The translations under genes and the position numbers were made by a program. Shown piece by piece: positions 35,328 to 46,592 of a DNA stretch of 64,000 bases. The notes beneath the pieces are model-generated. The model searched no databases and was not told where the DNA came from. It saw only the letters and a list, made by a program, of their open reading frames with translations. The DNA is from Solanum dulcamara (taxonomy: Eukaryota > Streptophyta > Magnoliopsida > Solanales > Solanaceae), in contig NC_077245.1 of NCBI RefSeq assembly GCF_947179165.1, positions 21,427,740 to 21,491,739 on the forward strand. The letters are read 5' to 3'. Every line of letters begins with the position of its first letter. Position 1 is the stretch's first letter.

Positions 35328-35778
35328 GGGTCCTCATTATTCTCAGAGTTTTTTTTTCAAGAACAAGAAGCAAGAAGAGAGCTCGTGGATCAAAGACCGC
35401 TAATTCTCTACAAAGCTACAAAGTTCAAGTAATCAAATTCAAGTTCAATTTCAAGATCAAGAACGAACGAAAATATCAAAAAATTTGAGATCAAGTTACT
35501 TGTTCATATTTATTACTCGTCATAATCGTACAAGTATTCGTGACGAATAATTCAAATCTAAATTTGAAGACGAAGATTCAAGATCAAGTTATTCAAGCCT
35601 TTGACTCTAAATCAAATTCAAGTTCAACATATTTCATATTATTTGAAGAATCAGAGGATTATTATAGAGATTGTAACACGCACTACATTTTGAAATCAAA
35701 TATTACACTTTGTTACTCCAATTTTCCGATCTTGATTATTTATTTTTCTCAGCTCGAAAATTTATTGTTTATAAATTT

Positions 35779-35796
35779 TGGCACACCCGGTGGGAC
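35779..35796 (+). promoter_or_regulatory. Putative primer binding site of element F
   Basis: TGGCACACCCGGTGGGAC begins five bases after the 5' LTR, at the expected place and with the required TGG. The tRNA partner is not identified with confidence. Confidence 0.6.
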
Positions 35797-35849
35797 CATC
35801 TCTACCTCTCATCTCTTTACATCGATCATCAAACTTCAAGAATACTTAA

Positions 35850-37605
35850 ATGGCATATAAGAAGTTTGACTCCAGGACTATTGTTTCTAAGGCTACTGAT
35901 TCCAAGTTTTCCTCTAAGATGGAGAACATACTGGATACTACTATGGGAAGTTTGGATCCATCACTAGGAACAAAGAAAACTGTTAGGACAACTAGCACTT
36001 TAAGTGTCGTCCGCATCAGTTCTAACTTTTTATCTTCCATCTTCAAAGGGGGCAAGATTCTCTCCGAATGAATTAGAAGAAGGAGAGAATATAGTTGGTA
36101 TTGTTGAAAAGACGTTGGCTCGACTTAGTCCTTTTAGTACAAGAAATTATACTATTTAAGATGAAGAGGATGTCTTGATCACTAGATCTGCCCCAGTCAC
36201 GTAACTGATTTCAAATAAATTTCAATTTGAGGGAAAAATTGTGCTTTACTCCATCATCTATAACGGTCATCCAAGCGATGATGACTAACGCCTCAATTGT
36301 TGAAGAATAACTGGCGAGTTTGACAAAGGCAATTAAAGGTCTAACAAAATATGTGCAAGATCATGATAATCAAATTGCCAAATTAACGGATAGAGTTGAA
36401 AATGTTATGGAGGGGGACTCAAGTCATGCACCTGAAAAACGTCCCATGATACAAAAAAGGGAGATTCAGTTACAAAGCAAATAATTGTGGGTGATGAGCT
36501 GCAAATATCCGCTGAAGGAGGAATTCCTATTTATCAATTGAAGGACTTCATTATAGGAACTATCAAAGATAAGTATGATGTGTCTTCAAATTCATCATTT
36601 GCGTATGCAAAGTCATACACTTCAAGAATCGATGTTTTGAAGATGCCTACAGGTTATCAACCTCCAAAATTTTAACAATTTGACGGAAAGGGAAATCAAA
36701 GCAACACATTGCCCATTTTGTTGAAACTTGTAATAATCTTGGAACATATGGAGATTATCTGGTCAAACAATTTGTGCACTCCTTACAAGGAAATGCCTTT
36801 GACTAGTATACGGATCTCGAGGCTAGCTCTATTGATAGTTGGAAACAACTTGAGCATGAATTTCTCAATCGTTTCTATAGCACAAGGCATACTGTGAGCA
36901 TGGTTTAACTCACAAATACACGTCAATGGGAAGATGAATATGTCATCGAGTTTATCAACCGATGGAGAAATGCAAGCCTCAATTATAAGGATAGGCTTAG
37001 TGAAACTTCCGGAATAGAAATGTGTATTCAAGGAATGCATTGGGGACTTCGCTATATCTTATAGGGTATTAAACCCAAATTATTTGAGGAACTAGCCATA
37101 CATGCTCATGATATGGAGTTGAGCATGTCTGTAAAGAAAAATTGAAGGACCACTTATTTATGAGCCTCGCAAGGGAAAAGATAAAATGGAGGTAAAGATA
37201 GGAGGAAAATCGGCACCTAATTTTGGAAATAAAGAGTCTAGGAATGTTAATGTCGTACCTTTGAAAGTGGCTACAAATCTAAACAAGAATCCAAGGGTGA
37301 AGACCACGACTTTTCAGAATAACGTTGGTACAAAGCTGACTTTGAAGGAAATGCAGGAAAAAGAGTATCCTTTCTTGGACTCAGATGTTCCAGCAATTTT
37401 TGAAGAGCTTCTGGAATTAAAACTCTTTGAGCTACCTGAAATGAAACGTCCAGATGAGGCTGGGAGGACTAATGATCCAAATTACTGCAAATATCACTGT
37501 TTGATGGGCCATCCTATCGAAAAGTGTTTTATCTTTAAGGAAAAGATCATGGACTTGGCCCATGAAGGAAAGATATTGCTTGAAGATGAGAAGGAGAGTT
37601 CAAAT
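35850..37605 (+). pseudogene. Gag of element F
   Basis: Begins at the ATG at 35850 (MAYKKFDSRTIVSKATDSKF), 76 bases after the LTR. The frame changes near 36050 and many stops follow. Recognisable parts are IYQLKDFIIGTIKDKYD and PTGYQPPKF (36520-36675), the capsid region in fragments (about 36680-37130, ending ELAIHAHDMELSM) and an open C-terminal part 37186-37605 with CKYHCLMGHPIEKCF, the CCHC-like knuckle typical of Tat Gag. The protein would assemble the particle. Too broken to function. Confidence 0.85.
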
Positions 37606-37878
37606 TAAGTCTCTGTCACTTTTGGTTCACTCGACCTCATAGTTCTTTGCAACTTTATCGAAATACATGATAGTGGTGATGACCTAGCCACATCACCACC
37701 ACAAATGATTAAATTTGGTGACTTCAAACCAATAGATGTTAATGCATCATCGCTTGTTCCTTTGATGAATAAAGTAATAAGGGAAGATAAACCTCTAGAG
37801 GAAAACCAATCTTGCGATGCTTATACTTATGATGAAGGATGGATTTTAGTGACATGAGGAAGACGTTGTAAAACGAGC
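37606..37878 (+). pseudogene. Gag-pol linker of element F
   Basis: Continuation of the polyprotein with a stop at 37606 (TAA) and one at about 37857 (TGA after a VT dipeptide). The translation contains acidic stretches and YTYDEGWI, familiar in the linker before protease in Tat elements. Confidence 0.5.
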
Positions 37879-39236
37879 TTGGAAAGAGAACCAAGTAAGC
37901 AAGTGACAAGAGCAAAGATGAAGAAACTACCTAAAACTCAAAGGGTAAATAAGAATGTGAAGAATTCAAGAGTTGGGGGAAATTACTATCAAAAGCAACA
38001 TTCTCCAGTGACATTAGAGGAATTCTTGCCAAGTTGGTTTCGTGAAAAGATTTCTCATTGTGACACCAAGGCCTCGTGTTGTAACATTGATAAAGAAGAG
38101 ACAATGGGAGAAAGCTCATCGCCATCATTACCTCCATCACATGAAGGCCCTATAAAGCCTTACTCTGAAGAAGTAGATACTTCTGATGCGAAGTTTACAT
38201 TCACTAATGATGATCTTTTATTGGGTGAAGTGTTGCATAATCGTCCTTTATATATGGTAGGTTTTGTATGTGGACATAAAGTAAATAGGATCATGGTGGA
38301 TGATGGATCTGGGGTCAATATTCTCCCTATTCGTACTGTGAAGGAACTTGGAATCCCGATAAATGAACTGTTTAAAAGTCATCTAATGATTCAAGGATTT
38401 AACCAAGGGGGGCAGAGAGCCATTTGTGTTGTCAAATTAGATATAACGATGGAAGATATGCGTTTGAGTGCATGGATGCATGTTATTGACTCAAAGACCT
38501 CATATAATATCGTGTTAGAAAGGCCATGGATACATGAGAACAAAGTGGTGCCTTCTACCTACCATCAATATTTCAAATACTTTGAAGATGGGGTTCAAAA
38601 GAAGGTAGTTATGGATGATGAACCTTTCACCAAGAAAGAAGCACACTTTGCTGATGCAAAATTCTACTTAAAGAATCATGTTTCAAAAAAAGTCAAAGTT
38701 GATTATGCGATACCTGCTGACATATCAAAAAAGGTTGATGTAGCACTTGATAATGCGAGGGTCATGATTGAAAAGAGTAAAACGCTTTCAGATATGAGTA
38801 AAGTACTTAAGATAAGTGAGGCATCTTCAAGTAAGAGAATGATTCCTATTTCTCACTATGTCCCAAAGACAAACAAAGTCAAGATCCCACCCTCTGAGTT
38901 GCAGAGTAGGAAGTTGACATTCCCTATCAAGCAAATTGATGCAATTAAATCACCTTCAAAAATGATAGAAGGATTTGTCAGACCATCGAATCATGATTCA
39001 CATAAATCACTTCCTAAAAAGCGTACAAATGAGGGTTTTGACCCGAATGCATATAAGTTATTGGTAAAAGCAGGATACAATCCCAATGAAGCTTCTAAAG
39101 TAGGGAAGCTTCCAAATGAAGTTATTGAAAGGGCAAATCATGGCCTAAATCCAACTCAAAGGATGATGTTAGAGAGAGGGTATGACGTCAAGAAATTACG
39201 CGAAGGCTTGGGTTACAAACAACCATCACCAATTTG
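37879..39236 (+). pseudogene. Protease region of element F (452 codons open)
   Basis: The longest plus-strand open frame in the window. The methionine at 37879 is internal to the polyprotein. The aspartic protease lies around residues 130-215, with RIMVDDGSGVNILP as the active site (usually D-G-G-S-A in relatives, so D-D-G-S-G is a variant), followed by the flap/ILG-type region SYNIVLERPWIHE. The C-terminal 60 residues (FDPNAYKLLVKAGYNPNEAS ... REGLGYKQPSP) form a G-patch-like tail, common in Tat pol between protease and RT. Ends at TGA 39234-39236. Confidence 0.88.
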
Positions 39237-40904
39237 AATCTCTATAAAAAGAATGAGCATCAACTATATTACCCCTATGGAAGAACCAATGATGTTCAAC
39301 AAGAAGTCTTCTGTGTTTGATCAACTTATGGCATGACTCCTAACATTTCTGCATTTGATCGGCTAATAGAATCAACTCCAAAAACTTCAGTGTTTGATCG
39401 ATTGGGACCAATGAAGAAGAAATACAAGCGCCGAGGAAATTATAGAATAATAGAAGAACGGGTACATGCTCGGGAGTATAATTCACCCAAGAATTGGCCT
39501 GGTTTGATTCCTTCTAGAATTAGGTGAGAAACAAAACTTGTAGTTTCATGTGGAGATGTCCTGAGAGCAATAACTCATACCATAGTTCACACTAGGAAGC
39601 GAGATGAAGATGAATAAAGTGTGGGATCATCAAATCACATCATAATTTATGACGAAGAAAGTACTTCACTATATGCAAAAATTGAGGATGGGTTTGTTGA
39701 TATTCATGCATGCCATCACATATCTTTTAATGATGGTGATCCTCAAGAAGATGAGGATGCTGAAGATGCGCCACCTGAACTTGAGGAAAGGATAAAGAAT
39801 ATTGTTGATGCATTGAAGGAAGTAAATCTTGCGGTTGATGATGATATAAGGCCTACATATGTAAGTGCTTCACTGGATGACGATGAAGAGAAGAAATATA
39901 TTGAGTTGTTTATGGAATTTAGGTATGTATTTTCTTGGAGTTACAAAGAGATATCAAGATTAGACCCTAAAGTTGCAGCTCATCGTCTTGCTATGAAATG
40001 AGGCACTCGTCCTGTTAAACAAGCGCAACGTCGCTTTAGACCTGAACTGGTTCCTTTGATCGAAACTGAAGTTAACAAGCTTATTAAAGCAGGTTTCATT
40101 CGTGAAGTCAAATATCCTACATGGATTTCAAGAATTGTACTTGTAAGAAAGAAGAATGGCCAAATACAAGTTTTTGTTGACTTTAGAGATCTTAATAATG
40201 GATGCCCTAAGGATGAATTTCCTCTTCCAGTCCCTGAGCTTATGATTGATGCCACAACTGGATACGAGGCAATGTCTTTCATGAATGGTTCATCTGGATA
40301 CAATCAAATTCGCATGGTACCAAGGGATGAAGAACTTATTGCATTTCGCACTTCTAAAGGTATATATTGCTACAAAGTAATGTCTTTTGGTTTAAAAAAT
40401 GCTGGAGCCACTTATCAACGAGCCATGTAGAATATTTTTGATGACATGCTTCATAAAAATGTTGAGTACTATGTTGATGACTTAGTGGTGAAATCAAAGA
40501 AGAGTGATGACCACTTGCAAGATTTGAGAATGGTGTTCAAATGACTTCGAAGATACGAACTCAAAATGAACCCTTTAAAATGTGTCTTTGGAGTTACTTC
40601 AGAAAAGTTTCTCAGTTTTATTATTCGACATCGAGGAATAGAGATTGACCAAGATAAGATAGATGTTATTTTGAAAATGCCTGAGCCAAAAAATATTCAT
40701 GAGTTGAAAGGCTTACAAGGAAAATTAGCATATCTTAGGAGGTTTATCTCAAATTTGGCTGGGAGATGTCAACCATTCAGTCGCCTTATGAAGAAAGATG
40801 TTCCTTTTGAATGGGACCAAGCTTGTATCAATGCTTTCAAGAACATAAAGTCTTATATGATAAAACCTCCAGTACTTGTAGCTCCTATACCGGTAAACCA
40901 TTGA
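39237..40904 (+). pseudogene. Reverse transcriptase of element F (YVDD)
   Basis: A linker rich in FDRL words (39333-39527) and an acidic region (39621-40001) precede RT. RT blocks are FIREVKYPTWISRIVLVRKK, FVDFRDLNNGCPKDEFPLP, FMNGSSGYNQI, FRTSKGIYCYKVMSFGLKNA, YYVDDLVVKSK and IDVILKMPEPKNIHELKGLQ. Stops at 39999, 40428 and 40542 are single transitions from glutamine or arginine codons. The catalytic YVDD is intact although the frame is not. At about 40890 one base is missing and the RNase H continues in the next frame. Confidence 0.9.
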
Positions 40905-41290
40905 TTTTATACATTGCAGTACAAGAAAGGTCAGTAGGAGCACTTCTCGCACAAGAAAATAATAAAGGGAAAGAAAATGACATATATTACTTGAGTAGGA
41001 TGATGACATAAAATGAGATCAAGTATTCACCTATTGAGAAGTTATGTTTGGCACTCGTATTCTCGATTCAGAAGATAAAGCATTACTTCCAAGCTTATAT
41101 TGTGCAACTTGTCTCTAAAGCGAATCCTATCAAGTTTGTGATGTCCAAGCCTGTCTTAAGTGATATACTAGCAAGGTGCTACCTCCAGTTTCAATAATTT
41201 GAAATTGTGTATATATCTCAGAAGGCAGTAAAAGGACAAGTACTAGCAGATTTCTTGGTCAATCATCCAATTCTGAATAATTGAGAGTTA
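40891..41290 (+). pseudogene. First RNase H of element F
   Basis: Continues in a shifted frame: KPLILYIAVQERSVGALLAQ, then IYYLSRMMT, a stop, SPIEKLCLALVFSIQKIKHY, and after a further stop VKGQVLADFLVNHPI. This is the degenerate Ty3 RNase H of Tat elements, which usually lacks full catalytic residues. Three stops interrupt it. Confidence 0.8.
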
Positions 41291-41317
41291 TCTGATGAAT
41301 TACCTGATGAAGACGCA

Positions 41318-41760
41318 ATGCTAGTGAAAATTCAGCCACCTTGGATGATGTATTTTGATGGTGATGCACATCGTGAAGGAGCCTGTGCTGGAGTGGTATT
41401 TGTCACTTCCCATGGACAAGTTTTGTCGTACTCCTTCACTCTAACACAACACTGCTCCAATAATATTGTTGAATATCAAGCACTCTTACTTGGGCTTGAA
41501 ATGACCATTGATATAAAACAATTGCAACTACAAGTTTTTGGGGATTCCAAGTTGGTGATCAATCAAGTCTTGGGTAATTATGAAGTAAAGAAGCCTGAGT
41601 TAATCCCATACTGCAATTATTCTCAAAAGATGATAGGATGGCTTGGAGAGGTGACTATTCAACATGTCCCAAGAAAGGAAAATAAAAAGGCTCATGCGTT
41701 GGCAGCTTTGGCTTCTGCATTAGTTTCGCTTGATGAAATGCAAGTTGTGGTTTGCCAAAG
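41318..41760 (+). pseudogene. Second (archaeal-like) RNase H of element F
   Basis: N-terminal part of the 261-codon frame 41318-42103. It reads MMYFDGDAHREGACAGVVF, VEYQALLLGLEMTI, LQVFGDSKLVINQVLGNYEV and KAHALAALASAL. The D...E...D residues are present; the last position, usually KADAL, is KAHAL, so the fourth acidic residue is histidine. A second RNase H of this type between RT and integrase defines the Tat lineage. Confidence 0.9.
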
Positions 41761-43080
41761 ATGGACAACTCCGCCTCCAGATGAGCATGAAGAAGAATTT
41801 CAACAAGTTATCGCCACTTCAGAGGTTGAAATTGGCGATTGGCGACAACTAATAATAGATTATTTGTGTTATGAAATATTGCCAGAAAACCTTCGAAGAA
41901 AGACAGAGATCCGACGACAAGCCCCTCGTTTTCTTTATTACAAAAATATACTTTACAGGCGATCGTTCGATGGAGTTCTCTTACGATATTTGGGGACAGA
42001 TGAATCTACTCAAGCTATGCAAGAAATACATTCTGGAGTATGCGGAGCGCATCAATTTGGGCTAAAACTTTATTTTCACATAAAAATGATGGGATATTAC
42101 TAGCAAAGGTGAAAGATTGCCTGGATTACGTCTGAAGATGTAAAGCTTGCCAATTCTATGCGAATTTTATACATCAACCCCCAAAAGTATAACACCCAAC
42201 AATTGCCTCATGGTCATTTGAAGGTTGAGGTTTGGATGTTGTTGGACCGTTGCCTAAGTCCTCGGGTGGACATTTGTACATCTTGGCTGCAACTGACTAC
42301 TTCTCAAAATGGACAGAAGCTGTTTCTCTTAGAGAAGTAAAGAAAGAGAATGTCACTAACTTTATTCAAGTTAATATTATCTACCATTTTGGTATTCCTC
42401 GATACATATTGACAGATAATGGCAAGCCATTTGATAACAAGTTAATGACGAAGATATGTGATCTTTTTGGCTTTAAGCAACGCAATTCCTCTATGTATTA
42501 TGCGGCTGCTAATGGTCTTGTTGAAGCATTTAACAAGACACTTTGCAACTTATTGAAGAAAGTTATTTCCAAGTCTAAGAGAGATTGACATGAAAGAATG
42601 GAAGAGGCTCTTTGGGCATATAGGACTACGTATCACACGCCAACATAAGCGACTCCCTATTCTCTTATTTATAGAGTTGAAGCAGCTCTTCCACTTGAAC
42701 GTCAAATCCCGTCATTGTGCCTTGCCATTCAAGAAGGGCTCACTGATGAAGAAAATTCTCGATTACGCCTTGAAGAATTTGAGGCTCTTGATGAAAAAAG
42801 ATTAGAGGCCCAAAAAAGTCTGGAATGTTATCAAGCTCGTCTAGCTCGATCTTTTAATAAGAAGGTTCATCTTAGATACTTCCAAGTGGGTGATCAAGTT
42901 CTTGTTGTAAGAAGGACCATTATTACTTCTCGTCGACCTGGAAGCAAGTTCTCCGGTAAATGGGATGGACCATATGTGGTACAAGAAGTATACTCAAGTA
43001 GCGCTTACAAACTAGTTGACTCAGAAGGATTGCGCATTGGCCCTATTAATTGAAAGTTCATAAAGAGATACTATCCTTGA
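41761..43080 (+). pseudogene. Integrase of element F
   Basis: Zinc-binding region IHSGVCGAHQFG (42025-42065), then a stop at 42101 where relatives have GYYW, and broken sequence to about 42230. The DDE core is in the frame 42232-42588: MDVVGPLPKSSGGHLYILAA, TDYFSKWTEAV, ILTDNGKPFDNKL and AANGLVEAFNKTLCNLL, with both D and the E visible. After a TGA (TGG in relatives) and TAA, the C-terminal part 42715-43053 follows: ALDEKRLEAQKSLECYQARL, FNKKVHLRYFQVGDQVLVVR and KWDGPYVVQEVYSSSAYKL, ending about 43080. Confidence 0.9.
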
Positions 43081-44009
43081 AGAAAAGAAACGCACTTCTT
43101 AAGGTACGAGTATAAACTGCATGTTACTCCTGGCCCATAAGAGTATAAACTATGCACGGCACCAAAAAAAATATCCGCTAGGTTGAAAATCTCGAAAGAG
43201 GCGGCCTAGGCAAAAGTTAAGACAAAAATAAATAAATAAATAAATAATCACTGACTTGATCCTTTTCACTGAGATACGTAGGCACTTGGAATTACATTCT
43301 GAGTTCAGGTACATGAGTATCCAAAGAACTCATAGTCCCTCTTGACCCTCTTCACCGTAGTCCGTAAGTTACATCCTAAGTTTAGTCTCATAAGTTCAAA
43401 AAAAATAGGGCACGCTATTATTTGAGCATCATAATGTTCTTGTAGATTATCATATATAATGTGTGAATTAGAGAAGGCCAATCAAGACAGAATTTGATTT
43501 GACTTCAAAGAAGTATTTATACAAATTCATAAAGCTATTAGTTGTGATTATTGTACACAGTGTAATTCTATGAACCTTTTTTCCAGCTTCTCTACGCTGA
43601 GATATGAATATTTTTTTAATAAGACCATGCGAATATGAATCTGTCAGCTTTCCTGCATGTGAAGATCATTTTTGAAGTTTGTTTAGAATGATCCGGAGAG
43701 ACTTGAGCTATACATTTTGAATATGTTTTAGATTAAGAAGGTTGGTTTCTGATAAATTAATTCTCTCCTGGCTTTGGTGCTCTCATACAATGATATATCT
43801 CTTTTACTATCAAAACACACAAGGTATCGCAACTTGAAGAAGAGGAAGTCAAATCTCTAAAGTAAACCATGATTCAATCTCTAAAAAAAAATAAGTGTTT
43901 TATTAGCGCTTAAATTAGTAATTCAATAATCATGGTCATGAATCTCAATAATCATGGTCATGAATCTCAATAATGAACGATTATATTCTTTGAGCAAGAC
44001 CTATGTCTG
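43081..44009. other. 3' non-coding tail of element F before the repeat array
   Basis: No coding signal. Contains sequence common after integrase in Tat elements, for example GAGATACGTAGGCACTTGG near 43270. Confidence 0.5.
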
Positions 44010-45366
44010 ATCTAGATGGTGGAAAGTCTTTACAAATCAGGTAAAATTTTTGCTTTAGATGGTGTAAAGTCTTTGGCTTGGACTATAGAATGCCTTTGAC
44101 TCAGATGGTGTAAAGTCTTTGCCATAAATCATGTAAAGTTTTTGTCTTAGACAGTGTAAAGTCTTTAGCTTGGACTATGGAATGCCTTTGACTTAGACGG
44201 TGTAAATTCTTTGCCACAAATCATGTAAAGTCTTTGCCTTAAATGGTGTAAAGTCTTTAGCTTGGACTATAAAATACCTTTGACTCAGATGGTGTAAAGT
44301 CTTTGCCATAAATTATGTAAAGTCTTTGCCTTAGACGGTGTAAAGTCTTTAGCTCAGACTATGGAATGCCTTTGACTCAGACGGTGTGAAGTCTTTGCCA
44401 CAAATCATATAAAGTCTTTGCCTTAGACGGTGTAAAGTCTTTGGCTCGGACTATGAAATGCCTTTGACTCAGATGGTGTAAAACTTTGCCACAAATCATG
44501 TAAAGTTTTTGCCTTAGACGGTATAAAGTCTTTAGCTTGGACTATAGAATGCCTTTGACTTAGACGGTGTAAATTCTTTGCCACAAACCATGTAAAGTCT
44601 TTGCCTTAAATGGTGTAAAGTCTTTAGCTTAGACTATAAAATGCCTTTGACTCAGACGGTGTAAAGTCTTTGCCATAAATTATGTAAAGTCTTTGCCTTA
44701 GACGGTGTAAAGTCTTTAGCTCAGACTATGGAATGCCTTTGACTCAGACGGTGTAAAGTCTTTGCCTTAGACGGTGTAAAGTCTTTAGCTTGGACTACGG
44801 AATGCCTTCGACTCAGACAGCGTAAAATCTTTATCATAAATTTTGTAAAGTCTTTGTCTTAAATAGTGTAAAGTCTTTAGCTCGGACTACGGAATGTCTT
44901 TGACTCAGACGGTATGAAGTCTTTGCCACAAATCATGTAAAGTCTTTGCCTTCGATGGTGTAAAGTCTTTGGCTTGGACTATAGAATGTCTTTGACTCAG
45001 ATGGTGTAAAGTCTTTGCCATAAATCATGTAAAGTTTTTGTCTTAGACGGTGTAAAGTCTTTAGCTTGGACTATGGAATGCCTTTGACTTAGACGGTGTA
45101 AATTCTTTGCCACAAATCATGTAAAGTCTTTGCCTTAAACGGTGTAAAGTCTTTAGCTTGGACTATAAAATACCTTTGACTCAGACGGTGTAAAGTTTTT
45201 GCCATAAATTATGTAAAGTCTTTGCCTTAGATGGTGTAAAGTCTTTAGCTCAGACTATGGAATGCCTTTGACTCAGACGGTGTGAAATCTTTGCCACAAA
45301 TCATATAAAGTCTTTGCCTTAGACGGTGTAAAGTCTTTGACTTGGACTATGTGATACCTTTGACTC
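44010..45366. repeat. Hierarchical minisatellite (23-bp within 91-bp within ~365-bp blocks)
   Basis: About fifteen units of about 91 bp, counted by the phrase (G/A)AATGCCTTTGACT. Each unit is itself four related 22-23-bp subunits of the form xGGTGTAAAGTCTTTGCCxxA, with the fourth diverged to CTATGGAATGCCTTTGACT. Diagnostic variants, such as ACTTAGACGGTGTAAATTC, recur near 44185, 44550 and 45080, so blocks of about four units were copied as a group. The array lies in the non-coding tail of element F. Confidence 0.9.
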
Positions 45367-45421
45367 CAATAGAATAAAAGTTTATTGTATATGAAGTAAT
45401 ATTTTCATTTGCTAAAAAAAA

Positions 45422-46330
45422 ATCTGTGTTTTACCCTTTCAAAAGTCGTTTACAACATCATTGGAAGTACATATGTATGATGATGCGATGGTGTCAGTAA
45501 AACAAAAATCTGTGTTTTACCCTTTCAAAAGTTGTTTACAACATCACTGGGAGTCCATATGTATAATGATGCGATGGTGTCAGTAAAAAAAACAAACAAA
45601 ATATACCTCGTATATTAATGAACTTAAGAGGGTATGCAAAAAGGAGCATCAAAATTGTTAATGTCAATGTTGAAAATAAATAAAAGGAGAGAGTCTATAG
45701 ACAAGTAGTGATGGTGAGGGAGTCCTTCTTTCAAAGTAATTATAATTACTTTTGGGGTTAGGACTCTAGTAGAATGATACAAATTTATTCTCTCCAAATT
45801 CTAATTATATGTGAAATTGTAAAAATTTGGGTTATCCGTATTCTAAAAGGAGTGTGTCCTTTCTGAATTCTAATTGGATTTAGAAGACAAAATAAAGGGT
45901 AGGCATTTGCTAAAAAAAAACTAAAAAAAAATCTATGTTTTACCCTTCCAAAAGTCGTTTATAACATCACTAGGAGTACATATGTATAATGATGCGATGG
46001 TGTCAGTAAAAAAAAAGTACCTCATATATTGATGAACTCAAGAGGGTATGCAAAAAGGAGTATCAAAATTGTCAATGCCAATGATGAAAATAAATAAAAG
46101 GAGAGAGTCTATTTATAGACAAGTAGTGATGGTGAGGGAGTCCTTCTTCAAAGTAATTATAATTACTTTTTGGGTTAGGACTCTAGTAGAATGATGCAAA
46201 TTTATTCTCTTCAAATCCTAATTGATTGTGAAATTGTGAAAATTTGAGCTATCCGTATTCTAAAAGGAGTGCGTCTTTTCGGAATTCTAATTGGATTTAG
46301 AAGACAGAATAAAGGGTAGGCATTTGCAAA
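45422..46330. repeat. Two-level duplication (86 bp and 423 bp) in the tail of element F
   Basis: The phrase starting ATCTGTGTTTTACCC occurs at 45422, 45508 and 45931. The first pair is an 86-bp duplication; the second is a roughly 423-bp duplication that includes CCTCGTATATTAATGAAC-type sequence and a segment with GGAGAGAGTCTAT. Differences are few. Confidence 0.85.
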
Positions 46331-46341
46331 AAAAAAGGCTC

Positions 46342-46363
46342 AAATAATAATAATAATAATAAT

Positions 46364-46416
<53 letters not shown>
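46342..46416. repeat. Compound microsatellite (AAT)n(AT)n
   Basis: About nine AAT units followed without a break by about twenty-three AT units. Expected to be highly polymorphic. Confidence 0.95.
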
Positions 46417-46417
<1 letters not shown>

Positions 46418-46577
46418 TCCAATTGGAGTCTCATTATTTACTCCAACTATGTCACTCTAATTGGAGGAACGTATTAATTTAATATGTTCATGGTGCATAT
46501 TAAATTGCACGACATACTATTATCGTTTAATTAATACTTCAAGCCTAGTCTTTGTATAAAATACTTCGACAAGATTT

Positions 46578-46592
46578 GAAGTAGGGGGCATT
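46578..46592 (+). promoter_or_regulatory. Polypurine tract of element F
   Basis: GAAGTAGGGGGCATT directly before the 3' LTR, the typical plus-strand primer of Tat elements. Confidence 0.85.

Larger units (their letters stand above)
34851..35773 (+). mobile_element. 5' LTR of element F
   Basis: 923 bp. U3 holds five tandem units of 57-58 bp (34932-35218), CCAAT-like AACCAACCAATC at 35277-35290 and a TATA box at 35317-35327. The R/U5 part is rich in TCAAG words. Open frames at 35143-35403 and 35540-35860 are within it or cross its end and are not genes. Confidence 0.92.

Noticed and set aside
44010..45366. CRISPR array or centromere satellite
   Set aside because: Repeats are contiguous without unique spacers and lie inside an LTR element of a plant genome. 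Array is far too short to be a centromere by itself.
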